Of a stretch of 64,000 nt of DNA, positions 17,427 to 25,615 are shown one piece after another. The stretch lies in NCBI GenBank assembly GCA_028821605.1, contig JAPPFM010000040.1, positions 1 to 64,000 of the forward strand, read 5' to 3'. The translations under genes were made by a program, and so were the position numbers. Position 1 is the stretch's first letter; the number at the start of each line of letters is the position of its first letter. Below the pieces are notes generated by a model. It was not told where the DNA came from and ran no database searches. It saw nothing but the letters and a program-made list of their open reading frames with translations. Source of the DNA: Candidatus Poribacteria bacterium (GTDB lineage Bacteria; Poribacteria; WGA-4E; WGA-3G).

Positions 17427-18227
17427 ATGAAAATCCGAAAAACGCTGCTACTCATGCTTTGGAATCCGATCCCTCTCATTGTTCATTTGACATGGTGGTT
17501 CTTGTTTGCTGCTTGGGGAGTCGTGTCAGACGATCCATTCATAGAGGGGACGTGGCCCCATATTGTTCAGATTGTCCAACCGCCTTCATCAATTGGGAAT
17601 TTTGTCACAGCCGCATCGATTGTTCTTGACGAAATCGTTGAAGATATAGGAAGAAATGGATTTTGGATCCTTGTTGTCATACCACCTCTTCTTATCTGTT
17701 ACCGAGAAGCAGTCGGCAACCTAAAAGGCATTGCCAGCGAACATCAGGTATGGATGGAATGGTATCATCAAAAACAAGAAGCGATGGCAGAAGGAGACAC
17801 TTTTGAGAAATCCACGCCACCAGCAGAAAACGGACGAGCCAACTCCTATTTCAGGAAAGCACAAAAGACATTCCTATTGATGATTTGCAACCCGAAAATA
17901 CTCCTCATTCATTTTCTATGTTGGATTCCCACTTACTTTTTCCTGATTCTCATAACGGAATTCCCAGCCCTTGCTGACATGGTTCGGACAGCAGGTAACT
18001 TCGCTGACAATTTTTCCCGGGCTGTAGTTTTTCTTGCGATAGTTGCTGGGATATTTTCTCTCATTTCCAGTTACCAAGAAACAAGAGGCACCGTGAAAGG
18101 GGTAGTCAAAGTGCAACGGGCATGGACAGAGTGGTATGGCAGACAACAAGAAGCAAAAGCACAAGGCTACACGCTTGCGGAGGTGCCACCAGCAATAAAT
18201 GAAATGGCGGATAACCACTCCACATAA
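17427..18227 (+). CDS. membrane protein with internal duplication, four spans
   Basis: A 266-residue integral membrane protein made of two similar halves. Each half starts with RKT(L/F)LLM-x-x-NP (residues about 4-14 and 149-160), has a long hydrophobic hairpin, then ICYREAVGNLKG or LISSYQETRGTVKG, and ends with WMEWYHQKQEAMAEG or WTEWYGRQQEAKAQG. The repeat therefore has two membrane spans plus an amphipathic Trp/Gln-rich tail. I do not recognise the family. A GGGAG lies about 11 nt before the ATG, and the operator-like palindrome lies upstream. It stands alone, with a weak terminator after it. Confidence 0.75.
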   Translation: MKIRKTLLLMLWNPIPLIVHLTWWFLFAAWGVVSDDPFIEGTWPHIVQIVQPPSSIGNFVTAASIVLDEIVEDIGRNGFWILVVIPPLLICYREAVGNLKGIASEHQVWMEWYHQKQEAMAEGDTFEKSTPPAENGRANSYFRKAQKTFLLMICNPKILLIHFLCWIPTYFFLILITEFPALADMVRTAGNFADNFSRAVVFLAIVAGIFSLISSYQETRGTVKGVVKVQRAWTEWYGRQQEAKAQGYTLAEVPPAINEMADNHST

Positions 18228-18263
18228 GAATCATCATAACCACAAATACTGCCACTCCTGATC

Positions 18264-18297
18264 GCACCAGATTAACTTCTGGTGCATTTGTTTTGTT
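18264..18297 (+). terminator. hairpin terminator after the duplicated membrane protein
   Basis: An 8-bp perfect stem GCACCAGA/TCTGGTGC (18264-18271 and 18278-18285) followed by ATTTGTTTTGTTAAT. The tail is T-rich but interrupted, so strength is moderate. Confidence 0.65.
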
Positions 18298-18364
18298 AAT
18301 ATTCCGACAACTGAAAGGTTTTCGTAAAAAGCCGTACTAATAACCGACAACTTCCGAAAAAAGA

Positions 18365-18393
18365 TTGACTTCTCATAAGGAATAGGATATGAT
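18365..18393 (+). promoter_or_regulatory. sigma70-like promoter of the sulfatase gene
   Basis: TTGACT (18365-18370), 17-nt spacer, TATGAT (18388-18393). The first in-frame ATG of the sulfatase frame (18389) lies inside this -10 box, so it cannot be the start; the TTG at 18425 with AAAGGAG upstream can. Confidence 0.75.
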
Positions 18394-18424
18394 ATGGCAA
18401 ATTGTAAACTTAAAGGAGTCACAA

Positions 18425-19822
18425 TTGAGCAGACCTAATATCCTATTCATCATGTCCGATGACCACGCATCACATGCTATCAGCAGCTACGGGAGTCGGA
18501 TTAACCAAACACCAAATCTTGATCGTATCGCAGATGGCGGTATGATTCTTCAAAATTGTTTCTGTGTGAACTCGATTTGCACACCGAGTCGTGCGAACAT
18601 TTTAACCGGTAAACACAGCCACCTCAACGGTGTCAAAACATTGTCGGATCCTATTGATGGCAGAAAACCGAATGTCGCGAAGATGCTTCAAGGGGATGGC
18701 TATCAAACAGCGATGGTCGGCAAATGGCACCTTGGGCATGGCGGTAACGCTGACCCAACCGGTTTCGATTACTGGAACGTGCTCCCCGGACAAGGACTCT
18801 ATCATGACCCAGTGATGCTCGAGCCGGATGGTAGAAAGACACACAAAGGCTACACTACAGACATCATCACCGATTTCTCATTAGAATGGCTACAGAATCG
18901 GGACAAAGAACGTCCGTTCTTTATGATGTGTCACCACAAGGCACCACACCGACCCTGGGATTCCGATGAGAAGCACGCCGACATGTTCGAGGACGCAGAT
19001 GTTCCGATGCCGGACAATTTCTTCGACAATTACGCGAACCGTTCAAACGCCGCAAAGGATGCAAAAATGCGTGTCTTCGGTCACATGAGTGAAAGGGATC
19101 TCAAGATCGACACACTCGGTCCACCACCAGAGGGATTATCTGAGAAGGAGTTGGCAAACTGGCAGTATCAGCGGTACATCAAGGAGTATCTCCGCTGTGT
19201 CGCCTCGATTGATGATAACGTCGGTCGGATGCTTGACTATCTCGACGAAGAAGGTATTGCAGATAATACTCTTGTCATCTATACCTCTGATCAAGGCTTC
19301 TTTTTAGGCGACCACGGTTGGTATGACAAGCGGTTCATGTACGAAGAATCCTTACGGATGCCCTTCCTCGTCCGCTATCCGCGTGAGATTCAACCCGGCA
19401 GTTCATCCGACGCAATGGCGTTGAACATCGACTTCGCAGAGACCTGGCTCGACTACGCAGGATTGTCGATTCCAGATGACATGCAAGGCACCAGCCTACG
19501 TCCAATTCTCAACGGTGAAACCCCGGACGACTGGCGAACCTCAATGTATTACCGCTACTGGATGCACCTCACGCATCACTATGTTCCCGCCCACTACGGG
19601 ATACGGACACATCGCTATAAACTCATCTATTACTACGGCGAGGCACTCGGCACAACAGGCTCGATTGATGAGCCGAAAGAACCGGAATGGGAACTCTTCG
19701 ATCTTGAAAAAGATCCGAATGAGATGTGCAGTGTCTACGACGATCCAGCTTATGCAGATATCGTCACCGAATTGACAGCAGAGTTATACCGACTCAAAGC
19801 AGAAGCAGGAGACGAGGAGTAG
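18425..19822 (+). CDS. sulfatase (arylsulfatase-type, formylglycine-dependent)
   Basis: A 465-residue alkaline-phosphatase-superfamily sulfatase. The start is TTG with AAAGGAG 8 nt upstream; the earlier ATG at 18389 falls within the promoter -10 box. RPNILFIMSDDH gives the metal-binding Asp pair (12-13). ICTPSRANILTG has Cys52 in the CxPSR signature that is converted to formylglycine. GKWHLGHG and YTSDQGFFLGDHGWYDKR are the remaining active-site segments. There is no signal peptide, so it is probably cytoplasmic, unlike many sulfatases. The substrate is unknown; the following mannonate-dehydratase-like gene suggests a sulfated sugar or uronate. Maturation needs an FGE or anSME; the SUMF1-like gene at 24.7 kb lacks one key Cys. 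Confidence 0.95.
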   Translation: MSRPNILFIMSDDHASHAISSYGSRINQTPNLDRIADGGMILQNCFCVNSICTPSRANILTGKHSHLNGVKTLSDPIDGRKPNVAKMLQGDGYQTAMVGKWHLGHGGNADPTGFDYWNVLPGQGLYHDPVMLEPDGRKTHKGYTTDIITDFSLEWLQNRDKERPFFMMCHHKAPHRPWDSDEKHADMFEDADVPMPDNFFDNYANRSNAAKDAKMRVFGHMSERDLKIDTLGPPPEGLSEKELANWQYQRYIKEYLRCVASIDDNVGRMLDYLDEEGIADNTLVIYTSDQGFFLGDHGWYDKRFMYEESLRMPFLVRYPREIQPGSSSDAMALNIDFAETWLDYAGLSIPDDMQGTSLRPILNGETPDDWRTSMYYRYWMHLTHHYVPAHYGIRTHRYKLIYYYGEALGTTGSIDEPKEPEWELFDLEKDPNEMCSVYDDPAYADIVTELTAELYRLKAEAGDEE

Positions 19823-19921
19823 TTCCCGGTTATCGGTTAAGAAAGATTTAGTTAAGTCAAAAACCTTTTACTGATAACTGAAAACCGATGATCGAAAACC
19901 TTTAACAAATGGAGGTAGAAA

Positions 19922-20941
19922 ATGGCAAACCAAAGTCCATTGCGTAAAATTGCACCCGGTATGAAAGTTACGGCGCAGATGTCACCGGAACCGAGTGAGG
20001 CAGACCTGCAGCTCGCTAAGCAGATGGATGTCGAATATGTTGTCCTCTGGACAAACGGCGAAAATGCGAATTACGACTATTTCATGAGTCGCCGCGAGAT
20101 TTTCGAGAACGCGGGCCTCAAAATCTACGGGTTTGGCAACAGCGATGTTCATAATCAGGACGGGATCGTGCTGAACTTAGAAAACCGCGACGCGAAGATT
20201 GAACAGTACAAGCGGTATATCCGAGACCTCGGTAGAGCGGGAATTCCGTACACGACCTACGCGCACATGGGTAACGGCATCTGGAGTACTGAACGTGAGA
20301 CAACCCGTGGCGGAGCGGATGCGAGAGCATTCAACCTTGAGGCTGCACAAGAAGGACACTGGGGAGGCAAACTGTATCCGATGCCGCTCTCACACGGTCG
20401 TGAATACAGTGAGGAGGAGATTTGGGATAATTACGCGTACTTTATCAAGCAGGCAGCACCCGTCGCTGAGGAAGCCGGTGTAATGATCGGGATTCATCCA
20501 GATGACCCACCGGCAGTGCATCTCGCCGGAATTCCAAGATGTATTTTCAGCAGCTTTGAAGGCTACAAGCGCGCCCTCGAAATCGCTGATAGCCCGAATG
20601 TTGGGATGTGTTTTTGTGTCGGATGTTGGCTGGAGGGTGGCGAACTCATGGGCAAAGATGTGATTGAGTCTATTCGCTATTTCGGGGAACGGAACAAGAT
20701 TTTCAAAGTTCATTTCCGCAACGTCGATCAGCCACTCCCGCACTTCGTTGAAACCTTCGTTGACAACGGCTATCAGGATATGTATCAAGTCGCAAAAGCA
20801 CTCCGCGAAGTGGATTTCAACGGTGTGCTGATTCCCGACCATATCCCATCAATGGGCGGTGATGGTCGTATCGGAACAGCCTATACAATCGCCTACATGA
20901 ACGCTCTGGTGAAGCGAGCCAATGAGGAGGTCGCTGCGTGA
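19922..20941 (+). CDS. uxuA: mannonate dehydratase (UxuA-like)
   Basis: A 339-residue TIM-barrel enzyme of the xylose-isomerase-like group closest to UxuA, which dehydrates D-mannonate to 2-keto-3-deoxygluconate in hexuronate breakdown. The family segment GIHPDDPPAVHLAGIPRCIF (about residues 196-215) with SSFEGYKRALEIADSPNVGMCFCVG is typical; FKVHFRNV and LIPDHIPSMGGDG carry metal-binding His and Asp residues. It is shorter than E. coli UxuA (394), as in many environmental relatives, so a related sugar-acid substrate is possible. GGAGG lies 8 nt before the ATG. Its stop overlaps the GTG start of the next gene, so the two are coupled. Confidence 0.85.
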   Translation: MANQSPLRKIAPGMKVTAQMSPEPSEADLQLAKQMDVEYVVLWTNGENANYDYFMSRREIFENAGLKIYGFGNSDVHNQDGIVLNLENRDAKIEQYKRYIRDLGRAGIPYTTYAHMGNGIWSTERETTRGGADARAFNLEAAQEGHWGGKLYPMPLSHGREYSEEEIWDNYAYFIKQAAPVAEEAGVMIGIHPDDPPAVHLAGIPRCIFSSFEGYKRALEIADSPNVGMCFCVGCWLEGGELMGKDVIESIRYFGERNKIFKVHFRNVDQPLPHFVETFVDNGYQDMYQVAKALREVDFNGVLIPDHIPSMGGDGRIGTAYTIAYMNALVKRANEEVAA

Positions 20942-22275
20942 GGGCATCTGCAGGAATCGTTTCGCTCCTACTCAGTCTACTGCTGATTGTGCTGGCAGAC
21001 ACGCTTGCTTCCGACTGGAACGATTTTCTCGGTCCAGAGCGAAACGGTAAATCCCAAGAAAAGATAGACATCGTCCCATGGGGAAAAACGGGTCCCCTGG
21101 TCGTCTGGCACAAGAGGATTGGTGTTAGCTACGGCGCACCTGTCGTCGCAGACGGACGACTTTTCATGTTCGCGCGTCATGGCAACATGGCGCGCCTCAC
21201 CTGCATGGAAAGCGACACTGGGACTGAACAATGGAGATTTGAGTATCCAACGGACTATGAAGATATGTACGGCTACAACAACGGACCGCGCTCGTGTCCT
21301 GTTGTTGATGAAGAACGCGTTTATATCTTCGGTGCCGAAGGAATGTTGCACTGCCTTCGTGTTTCGGATGGGGAGTTGTTATGGAAGATAGACACAGCAG
21401 CACGTTTCAACGTGGTCCAAAACTTTTTCGGTGCCGCCTCAACGCCGGTTGTTGAAGGAGAATTACTCATTGCCCAAATCGGCGGCTCTCCACCCGGAAC
21501 TCCAAAGGATCCCTGGGCATCAAATGGCAAACCACCGCCGAACGGCACCGGTATCGTTGCTTTCAACAAAAAGACAGGCGAAGTGGTTTACGAAATCAGC
21601 AACGAATTAGCGAGCTACGCCAGTCCCATCATGGCAACAATCGACGGACGGCGTTGGGGATTTATGTTTGCTCGCGGTGGACTCGTCGGTTTTGAACCGG
21701 CAACAGGAAAACTCGACTTTTATTATCCGTGGCGCTGCTCGAAGGTTGAATCTGTCAATGCTTCGTCTCCAGTTGTTGCTGACGACCTCGTTTTTATCAG
21801 TGAATCTTATGAGATTGGCAGCTCTGTCCTCCAAGTGTATCCAGGTGGCTACGAAGTCATTTGGAAAGACTCACCGCGCAGCCGAAACAAATCAATGCGG
21901 TTGCACTGGAACACCGCTATCCACCACGAGGGCTATCTCTACGGCTGTAGCGCAAGACATTCCAGTGGTGCGGATATTCGGTGCGTGGAACTCAAGACGG
22001 GTAAAGTCTTATGGGCACAACGTGTTAATGAACGCGCGTCGCTACTCTGGGTGAACGACCACTTCATCTACCTCGGTGAGCGCGGACGTTTGATGCTGCT
22101 CAAATGCACACCGGAGAAGATGGACATCCTTTCGGAGACAGTCCCAAGGGACAAAAATGGAAGACAATTTATAGAATATCCTGCCTGGGCGGGACCTGTG
22201 ATGTCAAACGGACTGTTATACGTCCGAGGCGATGATAGGGTAATCTGCTTTTCTCTTACTGCTCAAAAAGACTGA
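20938..22275 (+). CDS. exported PQQ-type beta-propeller protein
   Basis: A 445-residue protein with a signal peptide (AGIVSLLLSLLLIVLADTLA, cut near residue 25). The mature part begins DWNDFLGPERNGKSQ, the usual opening of the large PQQ-like (quinoprotein-fold) group in environmental bacteria. Propeller strands recur with W at strand ends (GTEQWRFEYP, GELLWKID, GKVLWAQRV). Quinoprotein dehydrogenase active-site residues are not evident, so a binding or assembly role is as likely as catalysis. It begins at GTG inside the uxuA stop codon (GTGA), with GAGGAGG upstream, so it is co-translated with the dehydratase. It converges with the sialidase gene, 2 nt apart. Confidence 0.88.
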   Translation: MRASAGIVSLLLSLLLIVLADTLASDWNDFLGPERNGKSQEKIDIVPWGKTGPLVVWHKRIGVSYGAPVVADGRLFMFARHGNMARLTCMESDTGTEQWRFEYPTDYEDMYGYNNGPRSCPVVDEERVYIFGAEGMLHCLRVSDGELLWKIDTAARFNVVQNFFGAASTPVVEGELLIAQIGGSPPGTPKDPWASNGKPPPNGTGIVAFNKKTGEVVYEISNELASYASPIMATIDGRRWGFMFARGGLVGFEPATGKLDFYYPWRCSKVESVNASSPVVADDLVFISESYEIGSSVLQVYPGGYEVIWKDSPRSRNKSMRLHWNTAIHHEGYLYGCSARHSSGADIRCVELKTGKVLWAQRVNERASLLWVNDHFIYLGERGRLMLLKCTPEKMDILSETVPRDKNGRQFIEYPAWAGPVMSNGLLYVRGDDRVICFSLTAQKD

Positions 22276-22277
22276 GG

Positions 22278-23363
22278 CTAAGGCTTCCACAATGTCGCCT
22301 CAATGAACCGTTCCCCATCGGGTTCCTCATCAAAATAGTAGGCGGTCACTATGGTTCCATCGGGACGTTGAATCGTGCGAGGATACCCGACATCGTGATC
22401 TCCGCCATTATCGCGCAAGACGATCTCTTCGCTCCACGTTTCCCCGGCATCACTGCTTAACTTCGCACACATCCGATGAGGCGCGTCCCGATACCCGTAA
22501 ATAAGACACAACCGTCCATCGTGAAGAAGAGTGAGCGTCGGTGGATTCCCACCGCGGCCCGTATTCTCTACAGGTCGATTCATGTAATCCCACGTCTGTC
22601 CGTTATCATCTGAGGCGTAGAGATCAATCCAGTTCTCCCATTTCTCCCAGTCGGATGGGGAATCACCACCGGCGCGGCAGCGAACCGCCACCAGAATCTT
22701 TGAATCAGATAACCGAACACTTGCTGGCATAATCGCGAAGCCTTCGGGTTCCGGTCCAATCTGAGACAGCAATGAAAAGGATTCACCACCATCGGTTGTC
22801 TGTGCACAGAATATCAACCCCTCCTCACCGTCCGCTTTCGATGCAGTGAGAAACAGTATACATTTGTCTGGTCCTGAAACGAGGTAATCCGTTCGTGCCG
22901 CAATACCTGTATAACCGAACATCGGGATCCGAAACGGACCGTCCCAACTTTTGCACCGATCTGGGGAGGTATAGAACCATGAGTAGGCTCCCGCTCTTAA
23001 CCCAGATCTGCTGCACATCATTGCGAAATCGGGATGTGAAAAATCGACGCGACCCGGTGTCTGGAATGAAGCGTCCGCTTCCAGTCTGTGTCGTTCTTCG
23101 ACATGTTCATCTGCGGAGAGTGTGCCTCTTGCCGGGAGGCGACAGGGGGTTTCTGAGATGTGCCATGTTTCACCGCCATCTAAACTTCGTGCCTGCATCC
23201 CGGTAAACGGCTTATCGCGGTCGCGGCGATGGAACCCCGCATCCGATTTATGATACCCCACAGTAAAACCGACAACGATCTCGTTATCCCACGCCCAAAT
23301 TCCGTAATTCGCTGGCCAGCCAGCATAGCGGCCCGGCTCACGATAGATTGTAATCTGTCTCAT
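22278..23363 (-). CDS. sialidase-fold (BNR/Asp-box) protein
   Basis: A 361-residue six-bladed propeller with four Asp boxes: SLDGGETWH, TTDGGESFS, SDDNGQTWD and SSDAGETWS. It starts MRQITIYREPGRYAGWPANY; the longer frame opening at 23438 lacks a ribosome site, while GGGGGAA precedes the chosen ATG. No signal peptide is evident. True sialidases need an Arg triad, a Tyr and an Asp; the GRYAGWPANYG opening could supply part of a site, but the RIP motif appears only as FRIPMFGY. The family in these organisms is often annotated as exo-alpha-sialidase; the real substrate is uncertain. It converges with the PQQ gene and lies head to head with the TPR gene. Confidence 0.85.
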   Translation of the reverse strand: MRQITIYREPGRYAGWPANYGIWAWDNEIVVGFTVGYHKSDAGFHRRDRDKPFTGMQARSLDGGETWHISETPCRLPARGTLSADEHVEERHRLEADASFQTPGRVDFSHPDFAMMCSRSGLRAGAYSWFYTSPDRCKSWDGPFRIPMFGYTGIAARTDYLVSGPDKCILFLTASKADGEEGLIFCAQTTDGGESFSLLSQIGPEPEGFAIMPASVRLSDSKILVAVRCRAGGDSPSDWEKWENWIDLYASDDNGQTWDYMNRPVENTGRGGNPPTLTLLHDGRLCLIYGYRDAPHRMCAKLSSDAGETWSEEIVLRDNGGDHDVGYPRTIQRPDGTIVTAYYFDEEPDGERFIEATLWKP

Positions 23364-23465
23364 TCTCGTGTTAATTCCCCCATCTTCATGATATAGATTT
23401 GTAAGCAATACCTTAAAAGATTCACACAAGTATAACACCGATACACCTTTTTCACTACGAAAAAC

Positions 23466-23494
23466 TTGACGTTTTTCGGTATTACGGTTAAAAT
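23466..23494 (+). promoter_or_regulatory. sigma70-like promoter of the TPR-SUMF1-FG-GAP operon
   Basis: TTGACG (23466-23471), 17-nt spacer, TAAAAT (23489-23494), 100 nt before the TPR start at 23594. Confidence 0.65.
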
Positions 23495-23593
23495 TTAATA
23501 TAGGAAAAAGTAAGCATAAGCAACGCGTCGTGCTGGATATACATAATGGATCTTTTTTGATAAACCTTCCTGACTGAACCGTAAGGGGAAAAA

Positions 23594-24760
23594 ATGCGAA
23601 ACTGGTTGAAAGTTATCATCATCCTCTGGCTCTGTTCGCCCCTGTTGGGGATCACCGCTGAAAAATCCGGTGACCACAGTACTTATGTCCAACATATAGA
23701 GCAAGCCTTTATTCTCATGTTCCAAGGCGATAATCAAGGAGCCATCTCTGAATTTGAAGCCGCGCTCGCGATCGAACCTGATCACTTTGAAATTCTGCAC
23801 TACCTCGGTATGGCACATGCCCAAGAGGAATTCTGGAAAAAAGCCGCCGAAAGCTGCCAACGCTCCTTAGCACTGATGCCTGACAACATTGAGGCACTCT
23901 ATTCACTCGGTGTCGTTTATTTCAAACTCGATCAGTGGGCAGACGCAGTAGCAACACTCGAAAGGGTTATAGAACTTTCACCGCAACACGCACGCGGGTA
24001 TGAAATGCTCGGCAAATCACTCGTAAAACTGCGTCGGTATACAGAAGCTATTCCAATTTTGCTGCAAGCACTCGCGCTGACTCCGCAGTTTCCAGGTCTC
24101 TATTATGAACTCGGCATGGCACACCTCAATTTAAAGGCATACCCAGAGGCGATAGAAAACTTCAAACAGGCGATAGCGTATGGTCCAACAGGTTACGCTG
24201 AGCCACACCATGGACTCGGTACCGCGTATTTTCGGTTAGGCGACCGAGAGAAAAGCAGAGCCGAAATGAAAATCTATCAACAGCTTCAAAAGGAATTTGC
24301 TGAATATGAACGCCTCACACGTCTTACACAAGCGGAACCGAATAATCTTCAGGCGTGGACAGAGTTAGCCACACTCCTCATGAACCAAAAGAACTATGCC
24401 AAGGCAGTCCAAGTCTTTCATAAATGTATCGAACTCGCGCCCAACAACGCCAACTTTCACCACGGGCTGAGCCAAGCCTTCATGAATCTCAACTATCCGA
24501 AGCATGCAGCAGAAGCCGTCAGAAAAGCCATCAACTTGATGCCCAATCAAGCAATTCTCTATAATACCCTCGGTAGTGCCTATGCGATGCAAGGCGACTC
24601 ACAGGAAGCAATTGGTGCATTCCGAAAAGCGGTTGAACTTGATGGCGAGCAGCCTTACTACCATCTCAACCTTTCAAGACTTTATCAAGGTATCGGCAAC
24701 CAAAAACTCGCACAGGAGCATTATCGCGTCTATGAACACCTTTTGTCCAAACAAAAGTAA
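23594..24760 (+). CDS. exported TPR protein
   Basis: A 388-residue protein with an N-terminal signal sequence (residues 1-22, VIIILWLCSPLLGITA). The rest is a run of about ten tetratricopeptide repeats, for example AISEFEAALAIEPDHFEILH, AAESCQRSLALMPDNIEALY and AVATLERVIELSPQHARGYE. A less regular linker lies near residues 230-260. It probably scaffolds complexes in the periplasm. AGGGGA precedes the ATG by 6 nt. The next gene (SUMF1-like) starts 29 nt before this one ends, so translation is probably coupled, and the FG-GAP gene follows in the same direction. Confidence 0.92.
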   Translation: MRNWLKVIIILWLCSPLLGITAEKSGDHSTYVQHIEQAFILMFQGDNQGAISEFEAALAIEPDHFEILHYLGMAHAQEEFWKKAAESCQRSLALMPDNIEALYSLGVVYFKLDQWADAVATLERVIELSPQHARGYEMLGKSLVKLRRYTEAIPILLQALALTPQFPGLYYELGMAHLNLKAYPEAIENFKQAIAYGPTGYAEPHHGLGTAYFRLGDREKSRAEMKIYQQLQKEFAEYERLTRLTQAEPNNLQAWTELATLLMNQKNYAKAVQVFHKCIELAPNNANFHHGLSQAFMNLNYPKHAAEAVRKAINLMPNQAILYNTLGSAYAMQGDSQEAIGAFRKAVELDGEQPYYHLNLSRLYQGIGNQKLAQEHYRVYEHLLSKQK

Positions 24761-25589
24761 CCTCTTCAGCGTTATTATCCTGATTTTCAGTCTCAGCATC
24801 TGTTTTAGGGCATTCGCGCAGGACACCGAGAATCTCATATTAATCTCTGCAGGCACCTTTACGATGGGCAGCGATACCCGCGCCGCCGATGAAAAACCGA
24901 TGCATAAAGTCTACCTTGACACTTATTACATCAGCAAATATGAGGTTACGAACGCCGAGTACTATGAATTTTGGAAACATCAATTAAAAACCGCCTCTCC
25001 GCAACAAACGCCGCCGCACACACCCGAAAATTTCACACATCTCCCGCAGATCGGCGACTGGCCCGCACGCGCGAAACAGTTCCCGAATCATCCTGTCGTT
25101 GGTGTGTCATGGCACGATGCAAACGCTTATGCCATTTGGAAAGGCATGCGGCTTCCGACAGAGGCGGAGTGGGAAAAAGCCGCACGCGGCTATACCAACA
25201 GAACATGGCCCTGGGGTAGTGCCTTAGAACCGTATGCGAATACCGCTGCCAAGGATGACGGCTATGAGAACAGTCTTGCGCCTGTCGGAAGCTTCCCGAA
25301 AGGCAAAAGTTACTATGGTGCAATGGATATGGCGGGAAACGTCTGGGAGTGGACAGCCGATTGGTACAGCGATGTCTATTATTGGCACACTTCCCAAGCC
25401 GTGACGAAAAGCCCTAAGCGGAATCCGACGGGACCGGCTGTCGGCAGCTGGCGCGTTATCCGCGGTGGTTCATGGATTGATACGATCGCTCGATGTAGCA
25501 CAACGTTCCGGTTCTATCTCTATCCTAACCTAAAAACCTCCTTTGTCGGTTTCCGATTGGCAAAAACTGCCGAAAAAACCGCAAAGTAA
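24732..25589 (+). CDS. SUMF1/formylglycine-generating-enzyme-like secreted protein
   Basis: A 285-residue protein whose start (ATG 24732) overlaps the TPR gene by 29 nt; the longer frame runs through TPR coding DNA and is rejected. Residues 1-31 are a signal peptide (LFSVIILIFSLSICFRAFA). The FGE-sulfatase fold follows: GTFTMGSD, YYISKYEVTNAEY, VVGVSWHDANAYAIWKGMRL, PTEAEWEKAARG, DMAGNVWEWTADWY and RVIRGGSW. In true FGE the GGS strand is followed by two catalytic cysteines (336 and 341, human). Here the aligned residues are Asp and Cys (GGSWIDTIARC), so sulfatase activation is doubtful. Many such domains have other roles (for example ergothioneine-type chemistry or surface binding). Confidence 0.88.
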   Translation: MNTFCPNKSNLFSVIILIFSLSICFRAFAQDTENLILISAGTFTMGSDTRAADEKPMHKVYLDTYYISKYEVTNAEYYEFWKHQLKTASPQQTPPHTPENFTHLPQIGDWPARAKQFPNHPVVGVSWHDANAYAIWKGMRLPTEAEWEKAARGYTNRTWPWGSALEPYANTAAKDDGYENSLAPVGSFPKGKSYYGAMDMAGNVWEWTADWYSDVYYWHTSQAVTKSPKRNPTGPAVGSWRVIRGGSWIDTIARCSTTFRFYLYPNLKTSFVGFRLAKTAEKTAK

Positions 25590-25615
25590 ACCATGAAACC
25601 TTGTCCAGTGATACA

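Noticed and set aside
18389-18424. N-terminal extension of the sulfatase to ATG 18389
   Set aside because: That ATG overlaps the -10 box of the promoter, and AAAGGAG supports TTG at 18425.
24576-24731. N-terminal extension of the SUMF1-like protein
   Set aside because: It would be an out-of-frame reading of TPR coding DNA; the ATG at 24732 gives a proper signal peptide.
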